DNA of 7,847 nucleotides from Myxococcales bacterium (GTDB lineage: Bacteria; Myxococcota; Polyangia; Fen-1088). This document shows positions 1 to 5,920 of this stretch, piece after piece. Both the position numbers and the translations under genes were made by a program. Where the stretch lies: contig PMJE01000298.1 in NCBI GenBank assembly GCA_003157315.1, positions 2,931 to 10,777 on the forward strand, in the 5' to 3' direction. The notes under the pieces were generated by a model. It saw only the letters and a list, made by a program, of their open reading frames with translations. It made no database searches and had not been told where the DNA came from. How positions within the stretch are numbered: position 1 is the first letter of the stretch; each line of letters starts with the position of its first letter.

Positions 1-546
1 GAGGCCACGCTCGCGCGCCTGAGCGCGGACAGCTGCGACGCACAGATGCTGCGCGACCAGCTCGCCACCCTGACCGTGGGCTCGGGCGCTGCAGCCATGA
101 TCCTGGCGCACACGCGCCTGGCCCCGGGCGGGCATCGCTTTCACGGCGGGACCAGCCTGGCCGCGACCGAGCACAATCAGCTTTGCCGGGGCCAGCTCGA
201 CGTGGGGATCACCGACACGCGCAGCCTGTTGCTGCACGGGGTGGGGCTGGCGCAACGGACCTGGGCGCAGGCGCAAAAAGAGCTGGGCTGGAGCGCGGAA
301 TCCGTCGACCTGTTCGCCCTGCACCAGGTGAGCGAGTTGCACACGCAAGAGCTGGCCCGCGCGGTGGGCTTTGATCTGGCGAAGGCATTTCTCATCTACC
401 CGGAACTGGGCAACGTGGGTCCTGCCTCGGTTCCCATTGTCCTGTCCAAATCGGTGGAAGCCGAACGTGTGTCGCCGGGTGACCACATCGTCCTTGGCGG
501 CATCGGCAGCGGGCTGAACTGTACCGTGGCGGGCGTGACCTGGTGA
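1..546 (+). CDS. oleA: OleA, thiolase-fold acyl-CoA head-to-head condensing enzyme (3' part)
   Basis: The frame is open from base 1 and ends at TGA 544-546, giving the last 181 residues; the N-terminal half, with the catalytic Cys, lies outside the window. OleA joins two fatty acyl-CoAs by a non-decarboxylative Claisen condensation, the first step of long-chain olefin synthesis, in the cytoplasm. Visible thiolase-fold (FabH/KAS III-like) signatures are TVGSGAAAMIL at window residues 25-35, the catalytic His in ALHQVSELHT (His 108, codon at 322-324), the catalytic Asn in GNVGPASVP (Asn 138, codon at 412-414) and the closing GGIGSGLN loop. The GIGSGLN ending and the OleB-type hydrolase directly downstream favour OleA over FabH. 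The expected residues in this half are present, so the enzyme looks functional as far as it can be seen. A generic 3-oxoacyl-ACP synthase III is the alternative. Confidence 0.85.
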   Translation, partial: EATLARLSADSCDAQMLRDQLATLTVGSGAAAMILAHTRLAPGGHRFHGGTSLAATEHNQLCRGQLDVGITDTRSLLLHGVGLAQRTWAQAQKELGWSAESVDLFALHQVSELHTQELARAVGFDLAKAFLIYPELGNVGPASVPIVLSKSVEAERVSPGDHIVLGGIGSGLNCTVAGVTW

Positions 547-549
547 GGG
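545..549 (+). promoter_or_regulatory. Ribosome binding site of oleB
   Basis: GAGGG lies 9 bases before the GTG at 559 and overlaps the oleA stop codon. It supports GTG 559 as the oleB start. The other nearby GTG, at 551, runs into a stop after three codons. The arrangement implies translation of both genes from one mRNA. Confidence 0.5.
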
Positions 550-558
550 CGTGCGACT

Positions 559-1461
559 GTGACGGATCGCTCGCGCATCCCGCAGTCGCTGTATCCCTTC
601 GCTGACCACTTCCTTGATCGCGGCGGGCTACGTCTGCACTACCTCGACGAGGGACAGGGAGAGCCGGTGGTCATGTTGCACGGCAACCCCACCTGGTCGT
701 TGCATTTCCGCGCGCTGGTGCTGGCGCTGCGCGATCGGTACCGCGTGGTGGTACCCGACCACATGGGCATGGGGCTGTCTGACAAGCCCGGGGATGGCCA
801 GTACCGCTACGGTCTGCAAAGCCGCGCCGACGATCTGATAGCGCTGCTCGATCACCTGGGTCTTGTTCGAGGCGTGACCCTGATCATGCACGACTGGGGC
901 GCGATGATCGGCATGGCCTGGGCGGTGCGCTTGCCCGAACGGGTCGCTCGCCTGGTGGTGCTCAACGGCGCGGCCTTTCACGTGCCGCCCGATGCGCATG
1001 TGCCTGCGGCGCTGCACCTAGTGCGCAACCGCGCGCTGGGCGCACTCGCCCTGCGCAGCTCGGATTTCTTCATCCGGACAGCCGCGCGCACTTGCTGCAC
1101 CCGTCGGCCTATGCCGGCCGAGGTGCTCGACGCCTATCTCGCGCCCTACGCGAATTGGGCCGATCGCATCGCGCTGCTGCGCTTTCCGCAGGACGTGCCG
1201 CTTGTGCCTTCGGACCCTTCCTACCGCCTGGTGAGCGACATCGAAGCTGGCTTGCCGCAATTTCGGCAAACCCCCGCCATCATCTGCTGGGGCGAGCGCG
1301 ACGTGGTTTTTCCACCGAGCGTGCTAGACATCTGGCGTGGGCACTGGCCACACGCCGAGGTCCACCGCTTCCCTGATTGCGGCCACTGGGTACTGGAAGA
1401 TGCGCCCGACGAGATCGCCGCCCGCGTTCGCGCGTTCCTTGCACCCATGCTTCGGGATTGA
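559..1461 (+). CDS. oleB: OleB, alpha/beta-hydrolase-fold beta-lactone decarboxylase
   Basis: This gene encodes 300 residues, the usual length of stand-alone OleB, starting at GTG. OleB belongs to the haloalkane-dehalogenase-like alpha/beta hydrolases and converts the cis-beta-lactone made by OleC into a cis-olefin plus CO2. Motifs seen are HGNPTW at 41-46 (oxyanion-hole region), the nucleophile elbow HDWGAMIG with Asp 112 followed by Trp 113, GERD at 245-248 (probable acid Asp 248) and GHWVLED at 275-281 with catalytic His 276. A cap domain occupies roughly 140-230. It follows oleA by 12 bases, clearly as one operon. The ole pathway usually also needs oleC and oleD, and neither follows here; the next DNA is a broken toxin-antitoxin locus on the other strand. 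The motifs alone would also fit a haloalkane dehalogenase; the oleA neighbour decides for OleB. Confidence 0.87.
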   Translation: MTDRSRIPQSLYPFADHFLDRGGLRLHYLDEGQGEPVVMLHGNPTWSLHFRALVLALRDRYRVVVPDHMGMGLSDKPGDGQYRYGLQSRADDLIALLDHLGLVRGVTLIMHDWGAMIGMAWAVRLPERVARLVVLNGAAFHVPPDAHVPAALHLVRNRALGALALRSSDFFIRTAARTCCTRRPMPAEVLDAYLAPYANWADRIALLRFPQDVPLVPSDPSYRLVSDIEAGLPQFRQTPAIICWGERDVVFPPSVLDIWRGHWPHAEVHRFPDCGHWVLEDAPDEIAARVRAFLAPMLRD

Positions 1462-1561
1462 CTACGCGACTTCGATCCTCGCCACTAGGCCGGCCATGGA
1501 TCGCCATCGCACGCCTGCCACCGAGCAGGATCTCCGCCACAACCGCCGCGTCGAGAACGAT
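1462..1561 (-). pseudogene. vapC: Truncated PIN-domain (VapC/FitB-type) toxin remnant
   Basis: Read from 1561 downward, the frame overlapping the antitoxin end gives IVLDAAVVAEILLGG, the first beta strand of a PIN toxin with its first metal-binding Asp (codon 1552-1550). It continues for about 33 codons and then runs into sequence antisense to oleB, so the rest of the domain (the remaining acidic residues) is missing. There is no start codon: the codon before Ile is CCG where ATG or GTG would be expected in an overlapping antitoxin-toxin pair. The nearest in-frame start, GTG at 1540, already lies beyond the conserved Asp. The remnant cannot make an active ribonuclease. The exact end of homology near 1462-1490 is uncertain. 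Confidence 0.7.
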
Positions 1562-1791
1562 CGGCGATGCTCCCTTTCTTCGCTCAACAACCGCACGATC
1601 GTCGAACGGGCGGCCACTGGGCGCAACCTCGACAGCCGTGCCAGGATCTCAGCCGGCGCTGGCCGCTCGCTCGACCGCTGTATCTCGACCAGCAAATAGT
1701 CTGACAGCGACATGCGCGACTGCCGGGCGAGACTGATCAAGCGGCGGTGCACGTTATCCGGAACGTGCCGGACCTGGATCATCTTGGCCAT
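1462..1791 (-). CDS. vapB: VapB/FitA-type ribbon-helix-helix antitoxin with stop-codon loss (probably a relic)
   Basis: From ATG at 1791-1789 the protein begins MAKMIQVRHVPDNVHRRL and continues through RMSLSDYLLVEI, a ribbon-helix-helix DNA-binding fold (residues 3-42) typical of antitoxins paired with PIN toxins. A toxin-binding tail follows, ending EEREHR at residues 71-76. Such antitoxins normally stop here (about 75-80 aa). Codon 77 is CGA (1563-1561) instead of TGA, so translation runs on in the wrong frame through the toxin remnant to 1462, adding 33 unrelated residues. An in-frame ATG at 1878 would add 29 residues with no resemblance to the family and would place the operator-like palindrome inside the gene, so 1791 is preferred. 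The antitoxin may still bind DNA, but its toxin is gone. Confidence 0.7.
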   Translation of the reverse strand: MAKMIQVRHVPDNVHRRLISLARQSRMSLSDYLLVEIQRSSERPAPAEILARLSRLRPVAARSTIVRLLSEEREHRRSFSTRRLWRRSCSVAGVRWRSMAGLVARIEVA

Positions 1792-1804
1792 AGATCCAGG
1801 GTAC

Positions 1805-1825
1805 TTGCATGTGGGCCACATGCAA
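1805..1825. promoter_or_regulatory. Perfect palindrome, probable antitoxin autoregulatory operator
   Basis: The arms TTGCATGTGG (1805-1814) and CCACATGCAA (1816-1825) are exact reverse complements around one central base. The site lies 13 bases before the antitoxin ATG at 1791. Ribbon-helix-helix antitoxins bind short inverted repeats in their own promoters, so this is the expected place and shape for the operator. A hairpin role at the 3' end of the upstream lipoprotein transcript is possible, but there is no T-run. Confidence 0.55.
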
Positions 1826-1838
1826 CAGGTTCTCGTTC

Positions 1839-1855
1839 GGCGCATCGATGCCGCC
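1839..1855 (-). terminator. GC-rich hairpin after the lipoprotein gene (weak)
   Basis: GGCG (1839-1842) and CGCC (1852-1855) flank the self-complementary CATCGATG, giving a short stem with a one-base bulge 19 bases past the lipoprotein stop codon. No T-tract follows on the minus strand, so a terminator is only a weak proposal. Confidence 0.2.
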
Positions 1856-1874
1856 AGATCCACGTCCGAGGGAA

Positions 1875-4856
1875 TCACCCTGGACAGTTTGGGTCAGCCA
1901 CCAGCGCATATCCGGTGATGTCCACCGTACCCGTGGAGCTGCTTTGGAACGGAGAGCGAAGCACACTCAGTCCGTCCGGCGGCGTGGTCTGGCCGAGAGC
2001 TGAGCCACTGCAGGCGCAGCTCTGCAGTTGTTCGTTGCAGATGCATTGAGCCACCGGAGCAGCTCGCCAGTAATTCGAGGTGGCGTTCAGGGGGAGCCCG
2101 GAGTTGTTCCAGACGTCGTAGCCGTTCGGGCAGTTGCTGCCGGCGCAGCAGAGACCGGGTTCGGCCTTGCCGTTGCACTTGAAGGTGTTCATGGCCGGAG
2201 TGCTGTTATTGGTGCCAGCCAAATTCACGACGGCGTTGGCCCCGTCGGTCGAAGACAGCGGGCTCCGTTGTACAACGCCGGTGTGGTTGTACACCACGTT
2301 GGTCCCGAAAACGGTGAGTCTGCCAACCTCGGCATAGGCGCCGTTGCAGCCGCTGTGTTCGAGACTCCCATAGGAGAACGTCACCTGTGGGACATTTGTG
2401 GATAGCGTGGCGTTCGCTCTGAGCGTGATGCCGTCCTCGGACATGCAGCGAATGGTGCCAGACACGTTGACCTGCGCATCGCCCTCGGCATATATGCCGA
2501 AGCGGTCCGTCTTGGTCGAACACGGGCCAGAGGCAGTGCCCACCGACAGCACCGGAACGTTGAAGCGGCACCCCATGCCGGCAAAGACTCCGTAGCTGGC
2601 GGCTCCGCTGATTGCCAAGTTCCCCAGCCCGCAGTACGAAGAACCATCCTGCAAGAACTCTGCCAACGTTTGTGAATCGGTGCTCGATTCGCAGAGCACG
2701 CCGGCGTCCGACGCATTCGTGATGGTCACCGCTGCTGCGGAGAAATGGACACTGCCGCCGTCCACCAGAATCCCATTTGCGACGTTGCCGATGCTGATGG
2801 TCGGACCACCATAATTGCACCCATAGGCCCACGAACCCGAACCCAGCCCGTCCACCGCTCCCCCCACAAGGTGGATTCCGTTGACCACCCTACGGATATC
2901 GATGCTCCCGTACAGGTTAGTGCTCGCAATCGCGCTGGCCGGGGTTGTCCCAACATAGACACCGTCGCTCGCGCCGCCCGGCTCGCCCTGACAGGTTGTC
3001 CCTATCAGCAACGTCTGGAGGGCGGCAGTCGCCGTATCGTCCTGAGCAGAGAAGACCGGCACGCCGGATGCCCCGCGGAAGCACACGGCAGCAGCTGAAC
3101 TCGACGTAACGGTCGCACCCTTGCGCAACCTGATCGGGTATTGTTCCAGCGCGCTGGCGTTTCCGAGGGAATCACCCGTGACGTAGATAGTGCTGTTCTG
3201 GCTTGCGACCTCAATGGCTTGTCCCACGGTGAGGCAAGGCCCGCCGAATCCCTTTTGCTGTACGCGACCGCAGCAAGCGTTGTCGACACCGACGCTTGGG
3301 TCGGCGTTGACGTACGCCACGGCCTGAGTGAAGGCCGGGCACACCTGGCAATCGCCCTGAGAGTATGTTTGCCCATCCGGGCACACGCAGTGCCCCTGAG
3401 CACTGCAGGTACCCACGGCGCTGATGCCGCAGGTTTGACCTGGCTGTCCTGAGGCTGGACCACTGATCTGGCAGGTCGAGACGCCGAGAATGCAGCTAGT
3501 AGTCGCCACGCCGCAGGGATCGGACGGCGTGCATGTCACCCCGGCCGCACAGGTAGTGCAGGTGCCGGAGTTGCAGACCTTGTCGGTGCCGCACGGGGTG
3601 CCATTTTGCACAGAAAGGCCGGTGTCCTGGCAGGACGGCACGCCGTTCGTGCAAGTGATGCTCCACACGTGGCACGCATTGGCCGGCGTACACAGGTCGC
3701 CCTCCACGCAGGGCTGCCCGCCGCTCCCGCCGGTACCTCCTCCGGATCCACCGGTGCTCGGGGAGCCTCCGCTGTCGGTTGCTCCACCCGTGGCAGGCGC
3801 CCCACCCGTGGCCGGCGCCGTCCCGCCGGTCGTGAGCCCGCCGCTCGCAGATGTGCCGCCGGAAGCCGTGGTGGTTCCCCCGGTAGCGCCACCGCTCCCG
3901 GATGTGCCACCGGAAGCAGACACGGCCGGGCTGTCGATCGCAACGTCGACTGCGGCCTCGAGCGCGGGCGCATCAGGGCCCGTGTCGGGCGTCAGAGGTG
4001 ACAGGTCCGGCGCCGTGAAACTCGCGTCTGGCGTCCGCAGATCAACGGCAGCGTCGGGCGGGCTGGTCGCGCCGCCGGTTGCTGTGGTGCCACCATTGGC
4101 AAGAGTGCCCCCTGAAGTGGGGGTGCCGCCAGTCGCGAGGCTGCCCCCTGCAGCGGGGCTGCCGCCAGTGGCGGGGCTGCCCCCTGCAGCGGGCGTTCCG
4201 CCGGTGCTGGCTGGAGCGTCCACGGGCAGATCGATAGAGGCATCAAGGCTTTGGCTGATTGAACCTCCTGTGCCCGGGGCACCGCCACTGCCGCCTCCGG
4301 CGCTATTGGCGCCTCCGGTGCTCCTCAGCATGTCCGCGCCATGATCTGCGGAAGCATCAGGGCTCGGACCGATTGAACCGCCCGCGCCACCCGAGCCTGA
4401 AGCATCGGAGCTGGCTACCCCGCCGTCGGCCGGAATGAGGTTGTTTTTCGAGTCCACCTGGTTTGGCTCGGCGCATGTCTTCGAGGTGGCGCAGGTCTGT
4501 CCAGCGGGGCAATCAACGCTCGACTGGCACTGATTGTGGCAGCGCTGATCCGCGGCGCAGGTGAGCGGTGGCGTGCAATCGCTGTCGTATACGCAATGAA
4601 CTTCGACGGGGAGCTGACACACCGTGGATTTGTCGGCGACGGTGATGCAGCTCTGTCCCGCGGGGCAGTCCGCGGTTGTGTGGCAAGCGTCGTGGCACTT
4701 GCCCATGGTGCAGACCAGGGACTGGTTGCAGTCGCTGTTCAGGATGCAAGCCCCACCCACTTCTATCTTCTTCGCCGAATCGCTGCAGGCGACCACCAGC
4801 CATGATGAAACGATGATTAAGCAAAGAACGCGTTCTATTTCATGCGATGTCGTCAT
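1875..4856 (-). CDS. Large secreted lipoprotein: duplicated Cys-rich modules, Gly-rich linker, beta-helix-like C-terminus
   Basis: The start chosen is ATG 4856-4854, preceded at 6 bases by AAAGGG (4868-4863). It gives a classic lipoprotein signal: a hydrophobic run LCLIIVSSWLVVAC ending in lipobox VVAC with Cys 24, then SDS. The in-frame ATG at 4910 would bury the signal 18 residues inside. Of 993 residues, 37-128 hold two 8-Cys modules, 153-381 are a repetitive Gly/Thr/Ser/Ala linker interrupted by an Asp/Pro-rich stretch (267-312), 383-507 are again Cys-rich, and from about 515 to the end the sequence is Asn/Gly/Ser/Val-rich with alternating hydrophobics. It begins AYVNADPSVGVDNACCG, resembling DUF1565/parallel-beta-helix proteins. 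Probably it is exposed on the outer membrane. Its function is unknown; I see no catalytic motif. It has no operon partner. Confidence 0.85.
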   Translation of the reverse strand: MTTSHEIERVLCLIIVSSWLVVACSDSAKKIEVGGACILNSDCNQSLVCTMGKCHDACHTTADCPAGQSCITVADKSTVCQLPVEVHCVYDSDCTPPLTCAADQRCHNQCQSSVDCPAGQTCATSKTCAEPNQVDSKNNLIPADGGVASSDASGSGGAGGSIGPSPDASADHGADMLRSTGGANSAGGGSGGAPGTGGSISQSLDASIDLPVDAPASTGGTPAAGGSPATGGSPAAGGSLATGGTPTSGGTLANGGTTATGGATSPPDAAVDLRTPDASFTAPDLSPLTPDTGPDAPALEAAVDVAIDSPAVSASGGTSGSGGATGGTTTASGGTSASGGLTTGGTAPATGGAPATGGATDSGGSPSTGGSGGGTGGSGGQPCVEGDLCTPANACHVWSITCTNGVPSCQDTGLSVQNGTPCGTDKVCNSGTCTTCAAGVTCTPSDPCGVATTSCILGVSTCQISGPASGQPGQTCGISAVGTCSAQGHCVCPDGQTYSQGDCQVCPAFTQAVAYVNADPSVGVDNACCGRVQQKGFGGPCLTVGQAIEVASQNSTIYVTGDSLGNASALEQYPIRLRKGATVTSSSAAAVCFRGASGVPVFSAQDDTATAALQTLLIGTTCQGEPGGASDGVYVGTTPASAIASTNLYGSIDIRRVVNGIHLVGGAVDGLGSGSWAYGCNYGGPTISIGNVANGILVDGGSVHFSAAAVTITNASDAGVLCESSTDSQTLAEFLQDGSSYCGLGNLAISGAASYGVFAGMGCRFNVPVLSVGTASGPCSTKTDRFGIYAEGDAQVNVSGTIRCMSEDGITLRANATLSTNVPQVTFSYGSLEHSGCNGAYAEVGRLTVFGTNVVYNHTGVVQRSPLSSTDGANAVVNLAGTNNSTPAMNTFKCNGKAEPGLCCAGSNCPNGYDVWNNSGLPLNATSNYWRAAPVAQCICNEQLQSCACSGSALGQTTPPDGLSVLRSPFQSSSTGTVDITGYALVADPNCPG
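3717..4400 (-). repeat. Low-complexity Gly/Thr/Ser/Ala linker with short tandem repeats
   Basis: This coding repeat lies inside the lipoprotein. GGT/GGS/GGA units recur every 4-6 residues. At DNA level, a 36-base imperfect tandem pair occupies 4123-4158 and 4159-4194 (shared core CTGCCCCCTGCAGCGGG at 4141 and 4177). An 18-base pair lies at 3784-3801 and 3802-3819, differing at one base. A GATGTGCC(G/A)CCGGAAGC unit occurs at 3850 and 3901. Such tracts change length by slippage and probably act as a flexible spacer between folded modules. Confidence 0.8.
4464..4757 (-). repeat. Two tandem 8-cysteine modules in the lipoprotein
   Basis: Cysteines fall at residues 37, 43, 49, 54, 58, 64, 70, 80 and again at 88, 94, 100, 106, 110, 116, 122, 128 (numbering from the chosen start). 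Spacing is nearly identical (x5, x5, x4 or x5, x3, x5, x5, then x9 or x5), and DCPAGQ(S/T)C is shared. This shows an internal duplication of a disulfide-rich module of about 45-50 residues, directly after the lipid anchor. Confidence 0.8.
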
Positions 4857-4980
4857 CGAGAACCCTTTCGTTCCAAGTAGCGGCTTTCTCACCCGCGATC
4901 GCTCGTGCATATCAGCAAGCCCCGTGCCAGCGCAACTCAGCGAACAAAGCGTGGATTTTCGCCACGATCTTTCTGGTGCC

Positions 4981-5030
4981 GTTGCACTTCAAGTACAAAG
5001 TCCACAGACCGCTTGTACATCAAGTGCAAC
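4981..5030. repeat. Long imperfect inverted repeat (18-base arms, 14-base loop)
   Basis: Arm GTTGCACTTCAAGTACAA (4981-4998) pairs with TTGTACATCAAGTGCAAC (5013-5030), 16 of 18 positions complementary with an internal mismatch pair, around a 14-base spacer. It is 125 bases before the lipoprotein start. As RNA it would form a stable hairpin on either strand. There is no T-tract for a classical terminator. Confidence 0.7.
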
Positions 5031-5109
5031 GCCGGCCATCTGGCCGAGCGGGTTGCATTTGCACACACGAAAATCCGGAATGTCTTGGCTCGCAGCTGGG
5101 CTTCACTCC

Positions 5110-5171
5110 GACGGCAGGAATGATGCGGCCATTGCTGCGCTATCGCGGCATCCCGCCGCGCCCCTGCCGTC
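5110..5171. repeat. Inverted repeat with 9-base perfect arms
   Basis: GACGGCAGG (5110-5118) and CCTGCCGTC (5163-5171) are exact reverse complements 44 bases apart. The interior contains a further weak GATGC/GCATC pair. It lies about 100 bases past the end of the toxin gene. It could be a structured 3' region or chance in GC-rich DNA. Confidence 0.35.
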
Positions 5172-5232
5172 CTGGGGAACCTGGCTATCTTCCTATCGCC
5201 CGCCTGGCTGACACGTGGTGTCTAGCGCAACT

Positions 5233-5274
5233 CTGAATATGTCACTGGCACCCGACCGACGGGGACAGGTTCAG
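5233..5274. repeat. REP-like hairpin overlapping the toxin stop codon
   Basis: Nested pairs are CTGAA (5233-5237) with TTCAG (5270-5274), TGTC (5240-5243) with GACA (5264-5267), and CCCG (5251-5254) with CGGG (5260-5263) around loop ACCGA. A TA/GG internal loop and a one-sided 7-base bulge interrupt the stem. The motif GGGGACAGGTTCAG resembles dispersed palindromic repeats linked to REP-associated transposases in some genomes; that link is from memory and only one copy is in the window. It may also terminate the toxin-antitoxin transcript. Confidence 0.4.
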
Positions 5275-5687
5275 TGTTGCGGAGCGAAAGCCCTCGGGCG
5301 GACGGCAACCACTGGGAACGCCGCGAGCACCTTCGCATCGAAGGTTGCAAGTGGGAGGTTCTCGCGACTTGCAAGTTCAACGAACAGGGTGTCATACACC
5401 GCCACCCCCGACTGAATCGCCCGTTCAAGAGCGCCATGCCACAAGGTCTTGTTTGGGACGGATTGAATCCCCAGTTTCGCCGCAAGGCCGAGCCGTTTCC
5501 TGCCCTCTTCGGCCAGAATGACATTTGCCCGTATGGCCATCCAAATTACATTCGCTAACTCCGCTTCCCACACAGCTGGCGCGAAAGCACCATCGATCGC
5601 GTGCCAGAAGCGGCTCGCTTCGTCGACGAATGGTCGCGTGCCCAAGAGGAAATACGCGAGGACGTTCGTATCGACGACCGCTTTCAT
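5271..5687 (-). CDS. vapC: VapC-type PIN-domain toxin (putative endoribonuclease)
   Basis: Starting at ATG 5687-5685 this encodes 138 residues, normal for a PIN toxin. PIN toxins are Mg2+-dependent ribonucleases held inactive by their antitoxin. The acidic residues expected for metal binding are visible: Asp 6 in AVVDTNVLAY, Glu 43 in WEAELANVIW, Asp 99 in VYDTLFVELA and Asp 117 in ATFDAKVLAAF. No interruption is seen, so the toxin appears functional. The start codon overlaps the antitoxin stop as ATGA, giving translational coupling; an in-frame ATG 7 codons earlier would extend into the antitoxin and is less likely. The last codons lie in a REP-like hairpin. The RNA target cannot be read from the sequence. 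Confidence 0.88.
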   Translation of the reverse strand: MKAVVDTNVLAYFLLGTRPFVDEASRFWHAIDGAFAPAVWEAELANVIWMAIRANVILAEEGRKRLGLAAKLGIQSVPNKTLWHGALERAIQSGVAVYDTLFVELASRENLPLATFDAKVLAAFPVVAVRPRAFAPQH

Positions 5688-5911
5688 TCGCGCCCCGCGG
5701 TGATCCATTCGTCGACTTCCGCAGCGGTCGGACGACGTGCCTGCTTACCCCATGCCGCTTCGATCTGGGCGAGGACAGAGAGTCGCTCACCGACGTGTTC
5801 GTTGATGAGTTCACGCACCTCCTGTTCCATGGAGCGACGGTTCTTTCGGGCTAGAGTCCTCAGCAACTTTGCGACTTTTTCTGGGACATTTCGGATCGTG
5901 AGAGTTGCCAT
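5684..5911 (-). CDS. vapB: VapB/FitA-type ribbon-helix-helix antitoxin
   Basis: From ATG 5911-5909 the protein has 75 residues. Residues 1-40 (MATLTIRNVPEKVAKLL, then RRSMEQEVRELINEHV) match the ribbon-helix-helix fold of FitA-like antitoxins: a DNA-contacting beta strand followed by two helices. The tail from about residue 45 (WGKQARRP, EVDEWI) would wrap the toxin active site. GGTGA lies 4-5 bases before the ATG. The frame stays open upstream to 6244, but that part has no family resemblance and overlaps the divergent ferredoxin gene, so it is not the start. The stop TGA overlaps the vapC ATG. It probably represses its own operon through the palindromes at 5921-5939. It is only distantly similar to the relic antitoxin at 1462-1791. 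Confidence 0.87.
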   Translation of the reverse strand: MATLTIRNVPEKVAKLLRTLARKNRRSMEQEVRELINEHVGERLSVLAQIEAAWGKQARRPTAAEVDEWITAGRE

Positions 5912-5920
5912 AGATTCACC

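Larger units (their letters stand above)
4857..5270. other. Intergenic stretch between lipoprotein and toxin genes
   Basis: No convincing protein-coding gene is seen. Several open frames cross it (the longest 4847-5236 on plus), but none has a recognisable domain or good start context, and two overlap the lipoprotein signal region. It holds several inverted repeats, listed separately, and part of a REP-like hairpin at its right end. An additional 9-base pair, GGATTTTCG (4953-4961) and CGAAAATCC (5068-5076), encloses the main inverted repeat. The leader and promoter of the lipoprotein gene must lie in its left part; I found no clear -35/-10 pair. Confidence 0.6.

Noticed and set aside
628..1017. 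A 129-codon minus-strand frame antisense to oleB
   Set aside because: The plus strand encodes all OleB motifs in order; the antisense frame has no domain and no ribosome binding site.
1280..1540. An 86-codon minus-strand frame starting GTG 1540
   Set aside because: Only its first residues belong to the toxin remnant; the rest is antisense to oleB. It lacks the first PIN strand and metal-binding Asp, so it is not a real gene.
2206..2832. A 208-codon minus-strand frame within the lipoprotein gene
   Set aside because: It is a shadow frame rich in Arg, Trp, His and Cys, lying wholly inside the well-supported 993-residue lipoprotein.
3490..4344. A 284-codon plus-strand frame rich in PPV/PPVA repeats that looks like a proline-rich protein
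   Set aside because: It is the antisense of the Gly-rich lipoprotein linker (GGC/ACC repeats read backwards as Pro/Val). It has no start context or signal, and the minus-strand frame has a lipobox and ordered Cys modules.
4981..5030. Integron attC recombination site
   Set aside because: The inverted repeat is imperfect as attC sites are, but its ends do not give the required RYYYAAC and GTTRRRY core boxes, and there is no integrase or cassette array.
4847..5236. A 129-codon plus-strand frame across the intergenic stretch
   Set aside because: It starts within sequence antisense to the lipoprotein signal region, shows no recognisable domain, and its composition follows the inverted repeats rather than a protein pattern.
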